From a virus: a stretch of 57,973 bases of DNA. A model generated the notes under the pieces. The model searched no databases. It saw only the letters and a list, made by a program, of their open reading frames with translations, and had not been told where the DNA came from. A program made the translations under genes and the position numbers. Shown piece by piece: positions 17,774 through 25,828 of this stretch. Position 1 is the stretch's first letter; every line of letters begins with the position of its first letter. The DNA is taken from the IMG/VR virus record IMGVR_UViG_3300046471_000036, positions 1 to 57,973 of that record, one strand, 5' to 3'.

Positions 17774-18603
17774 CGTACGGATACCGCGCGCGCAACGGCA
17801 GCGACATCATCACGGTCGACGAAAATTCCGGCACTTATGTCTATCTCGGCAAGTGGCCAATCGACATCAACACCGGCGGACTGTCCGTGCATTGCGTCGG
17901 GTACCCGCTCATCTTCTTCGGCATTCCGTACGGCACGGTCAACGGCGGCGAGAATGGCGCCGGCCTGGGCCATGGGTTCCTACGAACGCGCGCCGGCATT
18001 TCGATGACCGGCCTGCAGCAGTCGGCAGGCGATCCGAATATTTGGAACGTCAACATCAACTGCAATTTCGTGAACGGCGGCAACCCTGGCCAGCTTTACG
18101 TGCGCGTTTTCGGGCTGCTGCACCTAAATTTTCCGAATGGATCGGGCGTGCAGTGGGGCGCCAGGATGTGGAATCAATCGACTGGCCGCGTCTACGTTGA
18201 TTCGGGCTGCCGGCCGCTGCGCCTCGCCGGCAACACCTACGACACAGAATTGCAACTGCCGGCCGCCGTACCGCTCGACACGGAGCGTGCTGATTCGAAA
18301 GACACCGCGGTGAGCCTGCCATTCAACATGGCCGGCAAGTCGATCATGGCAAATACGCGCGGCACGGTGACCTATCCGTTTTACACCGGCACCTACAAGG
18401 ACTCGGACACGCAGCAGGACATTGACATGTACGACCTGGCGTCGATCGACACCATGTTTTGGTCGTCTGGCAGCGCCCTATACGCGCGGCGCGTGTCCCG
18501 GTCGCAATCCTATTACGAGCGAACGAGTGGATTGATCGTGGTGGCACCGCCCCAAGTCGTCTACACGCGCGTCGCCGTCATCGACAACAACCTTTTCCCT
18601 TGA
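17770..18603 (+). CDS. Tail-tip/fibre protein
   Basis: 277 residues, Gly- and aromatic-rich, with no visible membrane segment. It begins MTYGYRARNGSDIITVDENSG and has a repeated style of short beta strands (VNINCNFVNGGNPGQLYVRVFG). It is coupled to the preceding gene by ATGA. The same opening (TYGxRxxxGxD) recurs in phage tail proteins encoded next to J-like genes. Receptor contact is possible; no catalytic motif is seen. Confidence 0.65.
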   Translation: MTYGYRARNGSDIITVDENSGTYVYLGKWPIDINTGGLSVHCVGYPLIFFGIPYGTVNGGENGAGLGHGFLRTRAGISMTGLQQSAGDPNIWNVNINCNFVNGGNPGQLYVRVFGLLHLNFPNGSGVQWGARMWNQSTGRVYVDSGCRPLRLAGNTYDTELQLPAAVPLDTERADSKDTAVSLPFNMAGKSIMANTRGTVTYPFYTGTYKDSDTQQDIDMYDLASIDTMFWSSGSALYARRVSRSQSYYERTSGLIVVAPPQVVYTRVAVIDNNLFP

Positions 18604-18609
18604 GGGCAA

Positions 18610-19269
18610 ATGATCCAGAAACCAATCACCACGGCGAACGGGCCGGCGGCCTTTCACGTCCTGAAGAAAATCGAATCGCTGCGACCATTCGCGGTATTGA
18701 CGCTGACCGTCGACAGCTATGCCGACGAAGCGACGTACCTGGCCGGCGGTGGACTCATCACGCGGCATACCGTGCCGATGCTGTCACCGACGACAGAAGG
18801 CCGTATTGACGGTGACGCGGAGGCTTGGCTGATCGCCGACGCTTCCAGTCCGATCTACGGCGGCCAGATCGTGCCGGACGCCAGCGAAAGCATCGAGGCG
18901 CTGCGCACGCGCAAGGCGGTCGAGATGTCGCAGCGATGCGCCGATACGATCCTGGCCGGGTTTGTGTCGTCGGCGCTGGGCTCGGCCTACACCTATCCGG
19001 CAAAGCTGAATGATCAGGCCAACCTGACCGCGTCTGTCCTGGCCTCGGTGCTGCCAAGTTCAGGGCCGGACTGGTCGACGCCATTCTGGTGCGCCGACGT
19101 CGACGGCAAGTGGGAATTCCGCATGCACACGGCAGCGCAAATCCAGCAGGTCGGCGTCGACGCCAAGGTCGCGATCCTCACGTGCATGACCATCAACGAA
19201 CAGCTGCAGGCGCAAATCATTGCGGCTGAAACGACCGCCGACCTGGCGGAAATCACCTGGCCCGCATAG
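18610..19269 (+). CDS. Tail protein with DUF4376-like domain
   Basis: 219 residues. The C-terminal half (about 95-200) carries RTRKAVEMSQRCADTILAGF followed by TYPAKLNDQANLTASV, the signature layout of DUF4376, usually found in tail-fibre proteins or fibre-assembly factors. The N-terminal half is not recognised. It lies in the fibre cluster, 6 bases after the previous stop with GAGGG just upstream. Confidence 0.65.
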   Translation: MIQKPITTANGPAAFHVLKKIESLRPFAVLTLTVDSYADEATYLAGGGLITRHTVPMLSPTTEGRIDGDAEAWLIADASSPIYGGQIVPDASESIEALRTRKAVEMSQRCADTILAGFVSSALGSAYTYPAKLNDQANLTASVLASVLPSSGPDWSTPFWCADVDGKWEFRMHTAAQIQQVGVDAKVAILTCMTINEQLQAQIIAAETTADLAEITWPA

Positions 19270-19275
19270 GACACC

Positions 19276-20097
19276 ATGGCAAAATTCATTTTCAAGAGCG
19301 TCGCGCCGCTGGCAGTGCTGGTCGCGTCATCGACAGCGCTCGGCACAACTGCGGCCAGCATGCTCACGGACATCAAGCAGGAAGTGCACCGCTCGGTCGG
19401 CACCACGGCCAGCTACGCGCTCACGTTCGCAGCCGCGCAGACGGTCGGCGGCGTACACATGCCGTGGACCAACCTGTCGCCGACGGCAACGATCCGCGTG
19501 CGCGGTTACTCCGACGCGGCCGGTACGGCGCAGGTCAGCGACACCGATGTGATCCTGGCATGCCCGGCGCAGATGATCGACCTGGCCGGCTGGACGCCAG
19601 CACAGGCTGCCAGCGCTTATGCCTACGGCGGCGGGGCACACGCGCGCGCGTGGTTCGACAACGTGACCGTGCGGCGTGTGGTGATCGATGTGGTCGACAC
19701 GGCCAACCTGCAGGGCTACATCGAATGTGGCCGCATCTTCGTTGGCGCTCAATGGTCGCCGGTGGAGACGGCCGACTACGGCGCGCCGGTGACGCAGGAG
19801 GACGCCAGCACCTCGTACCGCGACGACGGCAGCAACCTGCGCAGCAACAAGAGCTACAAATTCCGGAAGGCGTCAATCGACCTGTCGCACTTGACTGCGG
19901 CGGATCGCTACACCGTCGAGGCCGCGCGCGCCAGCCTGGGCACGTCCGAAGCGTTCGTCTACAGCCTGTACCCGGGCGACGCCGATCACGAGATCGAGAG
20001 ATTCAATCAGGGCATCTACAAGTTTTCCGCGTCGGCTGCGCTCAGCACGCCGGGCTTCGAGCGATACGCGACCACCTTCGACATGGAGACGGTTTAA
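19276..20097 (+). CDS. Tail fibre-associated protein, unrecognised
   Basis: 273 residues. It begins MAKFIFKSVAPLAVLVASSTA; this hydrophobic stretch looks like a weak signal peptide but the rest reads as a soluble beta protein (MPWTNLSPTATIRVRGYSD). Tyr- and Ala-rich. Last gene before the lysis block. A role at the virion tail is inferred from position alone. Confidence 0.6.
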   Translation: MAKFIFKSVAPLAVLVASSTALGTTAASMLTDIKQEVHRSVGTTASYALTFAAAQTVGGVHMPWTNLSPTATIRVRGYSDAAGTAQVSDTDVILACPAQMIDLAGWTPAQAASAYAYGGGAHARAWFDNVTVRRVVIDVVDTANLQGYIECGRIFVGAQWSPVETADYGAPVTQEDASTSYRDDGSNLRSNKSYKFRKASIDLSHLTAADRYTVEAARASLGTSEAFVYSLYPGDADHEIERFNQGIYKFSASAALSTPGFERYATTFDMETV

Positions 20098-20155
20098 CCC
20101 GTTCCGCCAATCGCAACCAGGCTGCGACGACGCGGCCGCTCAAAAAGGAATATTC

Positions 20156-20689
20156 ATGTCCGATGCAAAGACCCATCCATGTGACGGCAACAACCCGCGC
20201 GACCCGACGTACACCGGGGATCGCCGAAAGAATCCACCGAAGGCCACGACGCTGGACCGGCGCACGCTGTACCTGCAACGATCCGGCTCAATCTTCCGAA
20301 TATTCATGGGCGGCGCCGCAGTGGTCAGTTGGATCATCGCAATGACGGACCCGAACGCGGTGATGTATTCGGTTGCCGCAACATCGGACGGCGCCGCGGC
20401 GATCTGGGTGCTCATGATCCTGGGCGCCTGCTTGATGGCCGACGCAATCCTGAACGACGTGCTGCCCGAGCGCTGGCATTGGCGCGTGGCGCTGCGCCAG
20501 CGGCACTACCTGCTGGTCGGGATGGCCTTCTGCTACCTGGCTCAAATTTACACCGCATTCGAACTCGGCCGGCATATCAGCCTTGCCTACGATTATTTAT
20601 GGAGAGCCAGCATGATCATGCTCGCAGCCTTCTACGACGCACATCAACGCCTGAAGGACGCGAAATGCCAGATAGCAAACAACTCTTGA
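20156..20689 (+). CDS. Four-helix membrane protein, lysis cluster
   Basis: 177 residues. A hydrophilic N-terminus of about 45 residues is followed by candidate transmembrane helices near 49-64, 80-98, 118-135 and 143-160. SD AAGGA lies 9 bases upstream. It overlaps the holin-like gene by 25 bases. Position suggests a holin partner or antiholin, but no family is recognised. Confidence 0.65.
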   Translation: MSDAKTHPCDGNNPRDPTYTGDRRKNPPKATTLDRRTLYLQRSGSIFRIFMGGAAVVSWIIAMTDPNAVMYSVAATSDGAAAIWVLMILGACLMADAILNDVLPERWHWRVALRQRHYLLVGMAFCYLAQIYTAFELGRHISLAYDYLWRASMIMLAAFYDAHQRLKDAKCQIANNS

Positions 20690-21087
20690 AATTCTGCTGG
20701 CTGCTGCTGGCTCTGTCGTTCTCCATGAGCGCCGCTGCTGCGCAATCCACGTTCGTCACGGACCTGTCGGTCATCCCGCTGGGGGCTGTACTCGTGGCCG
20801 TCGGCATTTCCATCACCGGCGGCGCCGGCGCGACCCTGGCCAAGATTTCCAGCACGAAGGTTAAGATCGATAACCTGTGGGTCGTGGTACTGAGCGACAT
20901 GGTTCTGTCCCTGGTTGCCGGCCTGGCCGCCTTCTTCGCGTGCGCCGCATGGGAGATTGCACCGTTCAAAGCAGCGCTGGCCATCCTGATCGCTGGCTAC
21001 GGCAATGCGCGCGTGCTTGAACGGATCCTGTCAGCCGGCATCTCGCAAATCAGCCAGCGTACTGGCACCACGGAACCGACGCCATGA
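20665..21087 (+). CDS. Holin, LydA/Phage_holin_3 type
   Basis: 140 residues. There are three hydrophobic segments: residues 9-26 (a signal-like start), 36-58 and 72-92, plus a shorter one at 101-112. The stretch NLWVVVLSDMVLSLVAGLAAFFAC then AILIAGYGNARVLERI fits the LydA-like holins (GxxGxR near the C-end, here GYGNAR). It forms lesions in the inner membrane to release the endolysin. The ATG at 20665 lies inside the preceding gene; the frame continues upstream but without a better start. The stop overlaps the endolysin ATG. Confidence 0.7.
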   Translation: MPDSKQLLKFCWLLLALSFSMSAAAAQSTFVTDLSVIPLGAVLVAVGISITGGAGATLAKISSTKVKIDNLWVVVLSDMVLSLVAGLAAFFACAAWEIAPFKAALAILIAGYGNARVLERILSAGISQISQRTGTTEPTP

Positions 21088-21710
21088 CCCCCGACCAACT
21101 CCGCAAGGTGGCGCCGCGCGCGCTGCCCTACCTCCCGCAGATCAACGCGGCCATGGCCAAATTCGGCATCACCGGTCCGGCCAGCCCGGCGGCGTTCGTC
21201 GCGCAGATGTTGCACGAGTCGGCGAACTTCACGGCGATGGAAGAAAATCTTAACTACTCGCCGGGCGGGCTACTGGCCACCTGGCCGAGCCGTTTCACTC
21301 CGGCGCTGGCGGCGCAGTACGGCCGCACAGCCGCGCACCCGGCGAACCAGACTATGATCGCCAACATCGCGTACGGCGGTCGCATGGGCAACGGCCCGGC
21401 GTCGACGAACGACGGCTGGCGGTACCGAGGCCGCGGCCCGGGGCAACTAACAGGTCATGACAACTACCAGAACTGCGGCGCCGCGCTGGGCATCGATCTG
21501 CTGGCCTATCCCGAGCTGGTCGCCAGTCCAGACGTCGGCTGCCTGGCGTTCGCCTGGTTCTGGGCCAAAGGCAATCCAACCGGCAAGTCGCTGAACCTGC
21601 TGGCCGACTCCGGGCAGATCAACGCGATCAGCGTGGCGGTCAACGGCGGCAACAAGGGCCTGCTCGAGCGCGCGCAATTGACGCGCGAACTGATGGGAGC
21701 GATGACATGA
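21084..21710 (+). CDS. GH19 endolysin (chitinase-like muramidase)
   Basis: 208 residues. Degrades peptidoglycan at lysis. Glycoside hydrolase 19 features: FVAQMLHESANF with candidate catalytic Glu45, the short NLNYS block, WRYRGRGPGQLTGHDNY in the cleft and a C-terminal VNGGNKGLLER helix. There is no signal peptide, so export depends on the holin. ATGA overlaps on both sides. Confidence 0.92.
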   Translation: MTPDQLRKVAPRALPYLPQINAAMAKFGITGPASPAAFVAQMLHESANFTAMEENLNYSPGGLLATWPSRFTPALAAQYGRTAAHPANQTMIANIAYGGRMGNGPASTNDGWRYRGRGPGQLTGHDNYQNCGAALGIDLLAYPELVASPDVGCLAFAWFWAKGNPTGKSLNLLADSGQINAISVAVNGGNKGLLERAQLTRELMGAMT

Positions 21711-22027
21711 AGAACCTCGGATCAAAATTATTGGTCGGCGACGCCGGTTACACGATGTTTCGCTGCCCAGCCTGCGACACGCCGCATGCCCTCAGTACGG
21801 CGCCGGGCGGTTGGGGGTTCAATGGCGACGGTGACAGGCCGACGTTCACGCCCTCCGTGCTGGTGACGCACGACGCTGTGCCGACTGCAGGCCCCGGCTT
21901 TGAAGAATTTCTCACTGCTCGCGCCTGCCACTCGTTTGTCACCGACGGTCGAATCCAGTTTCTCAGCGACTGCACGCACGCGCTGGCGGGCCAAACGGTC
22001 GATTTGCCTGATTGGGGCCCGGCGTGA
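21707..22027 (+). CDS. DUF6527-type small protein
   Basis: 106 residues. It has a CPACDTPH zinc-like pair near residue 20, WGFNGDGDRPTFTPSVLV, and CHSFVTDGRIQFLSDCTHAL with a Cys/His set. This is the layout of DUF6527 proteins often found beside phage lysis genes. Function is unknown; the Cys and His spacing suggests metal binding. Coupled by ATGA upstream and GTGA downstream. Confidence 0.75.
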   Translation: MKNLGSKLLVGDAGYTMFRCPACDTPHALSTAPGGWGFNGDGDRPTFTPSVLVTHDAVPTAGPGFEEFLTARACHSFVTDGRIQFLSDCTHALAGQTVDLPDWGPA

Positions 22028-22524
22028 GCATCCTGGCCGCGCTGTCTCCGTACAAGCTCGTTGCCGAGATCGTCGTGTTCGGTGCGCTGGCTGCCGGCGC
22101 CGTGGTCGGCATCCATTTTTTCTTGGAGCATGAGCGCGACATCGGGCGCACCGAAGTCCGCGCCGAATGGGATAAACAGATCGCCATCGACAAAGAGGCA
22201 GCGCGCGTGCGCACCGCCGAGTGGGAGGCGCAGCGCGGCACCGCAGTTACTGACGGAGTAAAACGTGAAGAAACCATTCAAAAACTTGCCACTGCTACTG
22301 CTGCCGCTTCTGGCGGCCTGCGGGACGCCGTTGCTAAAATCGACCGGGGCGTGCCCGACTATTCCGGCGATGCCCTACGTGCGCTCACCAGCACTTACGG
22401 GCAGCTTCTTGCAGAGTGCGTCGGACGACGCACAGAGGTGGCAGTCGAAGCTGAGCGACTCAACTCCGAAAAGCGTACCCTGATCGAGGCTTGGCCGCGC
22501 ACAACCGCAGCGCCGGATAAGTAG
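22024..22524 (+). CDS. Rz: Rz-like i-spanin
   Basis: 166 residues. An N-terminal transmembrane segment (about 12-33) is followed by a long, charged, coiled-coil-rich periplasmic part (ERDIGRTEVRAEWDKQIA). With Rz1 it fuses inner and outer membranes in the last lysis step. The GTG start at 22024 overlaps the previous stop. The Rz1 gene is nested within it in another frame (22265-22483), which is strong support. Confidence 0.85.
   Translation: MSILAALSPYKLVAEIVVFGALAAGAVVGIHFFLEHERDIGRTEVRAEWDKQIAIDKEAARVRTAEWEAQRGTAVTDGVKREETIQKLATATAAASGGLRDAVAKIDRGVPDYSGDALRALTSTYGQLLAECVGRRTEVAVEAERLNSEKRTLIEAWPRTTAAPDK
22265..22483 (+). CDS. Rz1: Rz1-like o-spanin lipoprotein, nested
   Basis: 72 residues, entirely inside the Rz gene in the +1 frame. 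A lipoprotein signal MKKPFKNLPLLLLPLLAAC has its lipidation Cys at residue 19. The mature part is short and proline-rich. Nested Rz1 in Rz is the lambda arrangement. Confidence 0.85.
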   Translation: MKKPFKNLPLLLLPLLAACGTPLLKSTGACPTIPAMPYVRSPALTGSFLQSASDDAQRWQSKLSDSTPKSVP

Positions 22525-22541
22525 GGCGCTATACTGGCGCG

Positions 22542-22790
22542 ATGAAGACCGTCAAGCCGCCATTGTCCAGGCCCGAACTGCAAGAGATACAAGCGCGTCG
22601 GCGCGACGATCCCGACGTCATGGCCTTGTTGTGGGAGATCAAGCGCATGCGTGCGGTACTGCTGTTCGCCGACCAGTTGCAGCGTGAAATGGGTGTGATG
22701 AGCGGTCCGCAGGGGATGGTGCTGGACGCCTTGCGCGCGCGACTGAAGGATGAGCCTTGCGTGCTGGAGTTTCCGCGCCTGTCGGATTAG
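22542..22790 (+). CDS. Small helical protein after spanins
   Basis: 82 residues, predicted mostly helical, with no Cys beyond one near the end (EPCVLEFP). It begins MKTVKPPLSRPELQEIQARRRDD. It sits as the last rightward gene, 17 bases after Rz. Not recognised. Its stop overlaps the stop of a possible leftward ORF. Confidence 0.6.
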   Translation: MKTVKPPLSRPELQEIQARRRDDPDVMALLWEIKRMRAVLLFADQLQREMGVMSGPQGMVLDALRARLKDEPCVLEFPRLSD

Positions 22791-22945
22791 CGGTGCCGTG
22801 GCGTCGCCAGCACCCGCCCGGCAGTCGCCAAGCTGACGCCGTGCCGCAGTAGTTCGCGTGCGAGCGCCTGGCGGTTGACGCGCCACTTCGCGGCCTGGGC
22901 GTTGCGGATATGCTGGGCGGTGAGGGCGTCGAGTCGGCGGCACAT
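22787..22945 (-). CDS. Possible small leftward protein
   Basis: 52 codons from ATG 22945. Rich in Arg/Ala/Leu, with HIRNAQAAKWRVNRQALA followed by ELLRHGVSLATAGRVLA, which looks like two short helices of an HTH-type fold. The frame is open further upstream. No clear ribosome site. It is convergent with the late operon, and the stop codons overlap. Coding status is uncertain. Confidence 0.35.
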   Translation of the reverse strand: MCRRLDALTAQHIRNAQAAKWRVNRQALARELLRHGVSLATAGRVLATPRHR

Positions 22946-23110
22946 GGGGTAGTGTGGCGCGCGGTCGGCGCTGACCGTTGGATGCGCGTCAAAAGTGGCG
23001 CCCGCAGCCCTGTGTAATTCCTTGTGTAAAACCCTGAATTCCGACTGCTTATTTCGGCGTGCGGAAGCAAATGTTCCCTATGGCGCGCCCGTTGTCTTGC
23101 CTCATCAATG

Positions 23111-23158
23111 GCATTCACACTGCAAGGGTCGGCAGTTCGAAACTGCCACTTCCCACCA
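23111..23158 (+). other. attP: attP core: 3' half of a tRNA-Val(CAC) gene
   Basis: Positions fit a class I tRNA from the anticodon arm to CCA: loop ttCACac (anticodon 23116-23118), stem strand TGCAA, variable GGGTC, T arm GGCAG-TTCGAAA-CTGCC (23131-23147), acceptor strand ACTTCCC, A73 and CCA (23156-23158). The 5' half (GGGAAGT and D arm) is absent. A tRNA 3' fragment next to an integrase gene is the usual phage attachment site; integration would rebuild the host tRNA. The stretch 22946-23246 otherwise holds only the terminator at 23191. Confidence 0.85.
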
Positions 23159-23190
23159 GAATACATTAGAAAAATCAGTAACTTGAAAGC

Positions 23191-23222
23191 AGCCGGAGCG
23201 AATCGCCACCGGCTCTTTTTTT
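23191..23222 (+). terminator. Intrinsic terminator between late operon and int
   Basis: Stem AGCCGG/CCGGCT followed by seven Ts. It lies after the rightward late and lysis genes and 25 bases before the end of the leftward integrase gene, so it stops late transcripts from running into int in antisense. Confidence 0.75.
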
Positions 23223-23246
23223 GCCTGTGTAATTTTCCGGTGTAAT

Positions 23247-24248
23247 TTATCCGGTCTTTTGTGTCAGCACAGACAGTTTATCGAGCGCGGCGCGCTGCGC
23301 GTCGACCTGCATGTGTGCATAGCGCTGCGTGGTCGAGACGTTGGCATGTCCTAATATTTTGCTTATCGTGTACAGATCAACGCCCAGGCCCAGCATGATG
23401 CTCGCGCAGGAGTGGCGCAGATCGTGGAAGTTGACATGCTCCATGCCGGCCTTCACGCGCGCACGCTGCCAGCCCGATTTGACGCCCTCAAACTCGATCT
23501 CCAGAGGGAAGAATGTCAGCCATGGACGCAGCGCCGCGATGATAGGAATCACGCGCATACGGTTCGTTTTCGTGTGGCTGGCGGGCAGGGTGATCGTGTC
23601 CTCGCCGATGTGTTCGGCTCGCACCTTCAGGATCTCGCCGCGGCGCGCGCCGGTCAGCAGTGCGAACCAGACGGCGGCCTTGACCTGCGGCGAGCAGTGG
23701 TCGGCGATCGCGCGTACCTGCTCAACGGACAAGAACACCTCGCGCTTGTTGTTGACGGCGATCGGCTTGATGCGCAGCCCGTAGTTTTCCGGCGTGATGC
23801 GCTGGCGCCATGCAATTTCCAACCCTTTTTTCGCGCACGCCAGCGAGCGATTCACCGTTGCCGCAGCGTATGCCGGACTCCACTCTTTCGTCTCCTCGTC
23901 CTGAATGAGTTGGCCCATGTCCTTGATCACCAGGTCGGCGAACTCCTGCGCCTGGCTGGCGCGGAATTTCTTGGCCCAAGGTTCCAGTCGCTTGATATGG
24001 CTAATCGAAGTCACTGAACTGCGCAGTCCTTTCGCATGCTCTTCGTAGATGGCCAAGATTGCCACCATCGGCGGATCCCCCGGTATATTCACAGCCTTCG
24101 GTGATCGCGCCACAGCCGCCCGTATTTCGGCCTCTACTCGCTTGGCATCACTCGCAGATGTGCCTTTCGGCAAGATGCGGTGAACGCGCTTGCCTTCGAC
24201 CATAACTCCGACGTGCTTCCGACCTTGATCGTCTTCCCAGATTGACAC
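23247..24248 (-). CDS. int: Tyrosine integrase
   Basis: 333 residues from the GTG at 24248, chosen because AAAGGAG lies 8 bases upstream; an ATG at 24278 in frame has no such site. Catalyses attP x attB recombination. Catalytic residues seen: Arg203 (TGARRGE), His275 and Arg278 (HDLRH), His301 (LGHANVS) and Tyr310 (QRY). The N-terminal part has the SAM-like core-binding domain (about 60-155). It overlaps the upstream HTH gene by 115 bases. Last gene of the leftward operon and next to attP. Confidence 0.95.
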   Translation of the reverse strand: MSIWEDDQGRKHVGVMVEGKRVHRILPKGTSASDAKRVEAEIRAAVARSPKAVNIPGDPPMVAILAIYEEHAKGLRSSVTSISHIKRLEPWAKKFRASQAQEFADLVIKDMGQLIQDEETKEWSPAYAAATVNRSLACAKKGLEIAWRQRITPENYGLRIKPIAVNNKREVFLSVEQVRAIADHCSPQVKAAVWFALLTGARRGEILKVRAEHIGEDTITLPASHTKTNRMRVIPIIAALRPWLTFFPLEIEFEGVKSGWQRARVKAGMEHVNFHDLRHSCASIMLGLGVDLYTISKILGHANVSTTQRYAHMQVDAQRAALDKLSVLTQKTG

Positions 24249-24502
24249 GATTGATTCTCCTTTAACCATTTCTTGCATTCGGCCAGATCGTACCGCTTCG
24301 AGCGTACGCCGACCGGCGTGAACGGCATGCCGTCGTGTTCAAGTCGCCGGATGGTCGACTCGCTCACGCCCAGCGCGGCACATATTTGCTGCCGGTTTAA
24401 TTCGCCCATCGCCGGGATTTTCACCTTGGCGGCCGACTTGTCGGCAACGCGCGCGGTGACAGCTTCGACGATGCGCGCCAGTTCCACTTCGCTCATATTC
24501 AC
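24134..24502 (-). CDS. xis: Excisionase-like HTH protein
   Basis: 122 residues. A MerR/AlpA-type helix-turn-helix sits at about 35-80: LNRQQICAALGVSESTIRRL then DGMPFTPVGVRSKRYDLAEC. This is typical of excisionases and AlpA-type regulators that steer integrase direction. GTG start with GGAGG 7 bases upstream, in a GTGA overlap with the preceding gene. The C-terminal 40 residues overlap the int start and look less conserved, perhaps read through from an ancestral shorter gene. Confidence 0.75.
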   Translation of the reverse strand: MNMSEVELARIVEAVTARVADKSAAKVKIPAMGELNRQQICAALGVSESTIRRLEHDGMPFTPVGVRSKRYDLAECKKWLKENQSCQSGKTIKVGSTSELWSKASAFTASCRKAHLRVMPSE

Positions 24503-24834
24503 TTCGCATCCTCCTTCGTTCCCGGTATAGCGGGAATGGTGGGGGCGGACTCGATCATGGCGCGGTAGCCGTATCTGCTAATCGCGCCCATTGGCGCAAC
24601 AGAATTATTCTCGTAGACGGCACGCATAGCCTCCGTAACTTCGACCGGCACGCACTTCCAGCCCTGAGGCACGGTCAGCGCCTCTACCTGGGCGATCAGG
24701 GAGAGGATAGCGAATGCCGGCGCATGCTCGCGGTATTCTTCGAGCCGGGCGTTGAAGATGTGCTTTGGGGCGCTTCTGGCCGCGACCAGTTTTTCGGCCG
24801 CCGCCTTCAATTCTTCGCGTTGTTCTGGTGTCAT
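24499..24834 (-). CDS. Phage accessory protein, Eaa-like C-terminus
   Basis: 111 residues with a C-terminal pattern VPVEVTEAMRAVYEN...YRAMIESAPTIP, common in phage early accessory proteins (Eaa-type ends). The N-terminal half is helical (EQREELKAAAEKLVAARS). Function unknown. Coupled by ATGA to the upstream membrane peptide. Confidence 0.65.
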   Translation of the reverse strand: MTPEQREELKAAAEKLVAARSAPKHIFNARLEEYREHAPAFAILSLIAQVEALTVPQGWKCVPVEVTEAMRAVYENNSVAPMGAISRYGYRAMIESAPTIPAIPGTKEDAK

Positions 24835-25025
24835 GGTTGCTCCTTCGATTCGATAACGACTTGCAACAGCCCGCTGAATGCGTCGACTGCGGCCTCAATG
24901 ATTTCGCGCCAGTACATCACCATCAGGAACGGCAGCATCAGGACCGGCGACAAGACCAGCAGAAGCACTGCGGTTGCGCGGCGCTGGAAGGGATGGCGTT
25001 GCCAATATCGCCTGTAGTCGCTCAC
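24831..25025 (-). CDS. Small single-pass membrane protein
   Basis: 64 residues. A basic N-terminus (SDYRRYWQRHPFQRRA) is followed by a strong transmembrane helix at about 17-38. Overlaps both neighbours by 4 bases. Not recognised. Confidence 0.65.
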   Translation of the reverse strand: MSDYRRYWQRHPFQRRATAVLLLVLSPVLMLPFLMVMYWREIIEAAVDAFSGLLQVVIESKEQP

Positions 25026-25531
25026 GATTTCACCCCGCCTGTTTCAGCGCTGGCCCGAGCGCGGTCTTGCCTGATGACTTCCATCATGTCGACGCCGGCC
25101 AGCTTGTTGAACGTGTCGCGCCACCAGAACGAACCGGAACGCAGGGGCTGCGCAAACGCGTCACCACCTGCGCCCATCAGCCACAGATATGCGCTGACCG
25201 GAATCGACAGCCGCGCGCTGTCCTCGCCCTGCGCCGTTCGCATGACCGCAGCAAGCGCCTGCTCTCGCGTCATGGTGCTGTCGACACGGATCATGCCGGT
25301 GAAGTCGCCTGACGTACTGGCACGCTTAGTAAGCTCGCTCTGCGCCTCGGTGGGGGCTGGCTGGGCCTTGAGGGCTGCGCGGACAAACAGATCGTCAAAT
25401 GTGGCTAAGTGTTTCTTCCAGGCGCGCATTTCTGTTAACTTTAACGCTAGGCTCATGTTGGATTCGATGGCCGCACGCAATGCGGCGCAATCGCTATCCG
25501 CAGTCGGAACGGCGGTTTCTTTGTTGGTCAT
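25022..25531 (-). CDS. Phage accessory protein, unrecognised
   Basis: 169 residues from ATG 25531, which overlaps the stop of the next upstream gene (ATGA); the frame is open for 35 more codons upstream but inside that gene. Helical N-terminus with SNMSLALKLTEMRAWKKHL; the C-terminus has SGSFWWRDTFNKLAGVDMMEVI. No known domain recognised. Confidence 0.6.
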   Translation of the reverse strand: MTNKETAVPTADSDCAALRAAIESNMSLALKLTEMRAWKKHLATFDDLFVRAALKAQPAPTEAQSELTKRASTSGDFTGMIRVDSTMTREQALAAVMRTAQGEDSARLSIPVSAYLWLMGAGGDAFAQPLRSGSFWWRDTFNKLAGVDMMEVIRQDRARASAETGGVKS

Positions 25532-25767
25532 GGCGTCGGCTCCTTCATGGCTTTCACTTTCTCGGCGTGCCGATGGGCACGTTCGTATGCTTTCTTTGCC
25601 GTAAGCAGGTCGGCGCTGGCCTTCTGCGTCATCCAATCGTGCGCCTCGCGCCAGGTTGAGAAGTAGGGCTTAAACTTCGCCTGACACACTGCCCACTTAT
25701 CGACCGACTTATAGCTGATTCGTGCGATATATCCGGCGAACCACGCTTTCGGATTTGACTTAGCCAT
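25528..25767 (-). CDS. Small basic protein
   Basis: 79 residues from ATG 25767, preceded by a G-rich site (GGCGGGG); an upstream ATG at 25791 lacks one. Contains aromatic, Lys-rich segments (WFAGYIARISYKSVDKW, FSTWREAHDWMTQKA). The start overlaps the stop of a 22-codon ORF. Not recognised. Confidence 0.55.
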   Translation of the reverse strand: MAKSNPKAWFAGYIARISYKSVDKWAVCQAKFKPYFSTWREAHDWMTQKASADLLTAKKAYERAHRHAEKVKAMKEPTP

Positions 25768-25828
25768 CACGCCCCGCCACGGTGTTGTCATGCGGAGCGT
25801 TGCAGGTTGCGCATGTGCGGTCGGTCAT
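25760..25828 (-). CDS. 22-residue Cys-motif peptide
   Basis: A tiny ORF whose ATG overlaps the upstream stop as ATGA and whose end overlaps the start region of the next gene. It encodes MTDRTCATCNAPHDN and a short tail, with a CxxCxxxH pattern. Its junctions match those of the proven-looking genes around it. Could be a metal-binding micropeptide or a linker for translational coupling. Confidence 0.45.
   Translation of the reverse strand: MTDRTCATCNAPHDNTVAGRDG

Noticed and set aside
23111-23158. Complete tRNA-Val gene at attP
   Set aside because: No 5' acceptor strand or D arm at the required distance upstream; only the 3' half is present.
22639-23166. 175-codon leftward ORF crossing attP
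   Set aside because: Its N-terminus is the antisense reading of the tRNA T arm, a common false ORF; the rest is a shadow of the lysis-end genes.
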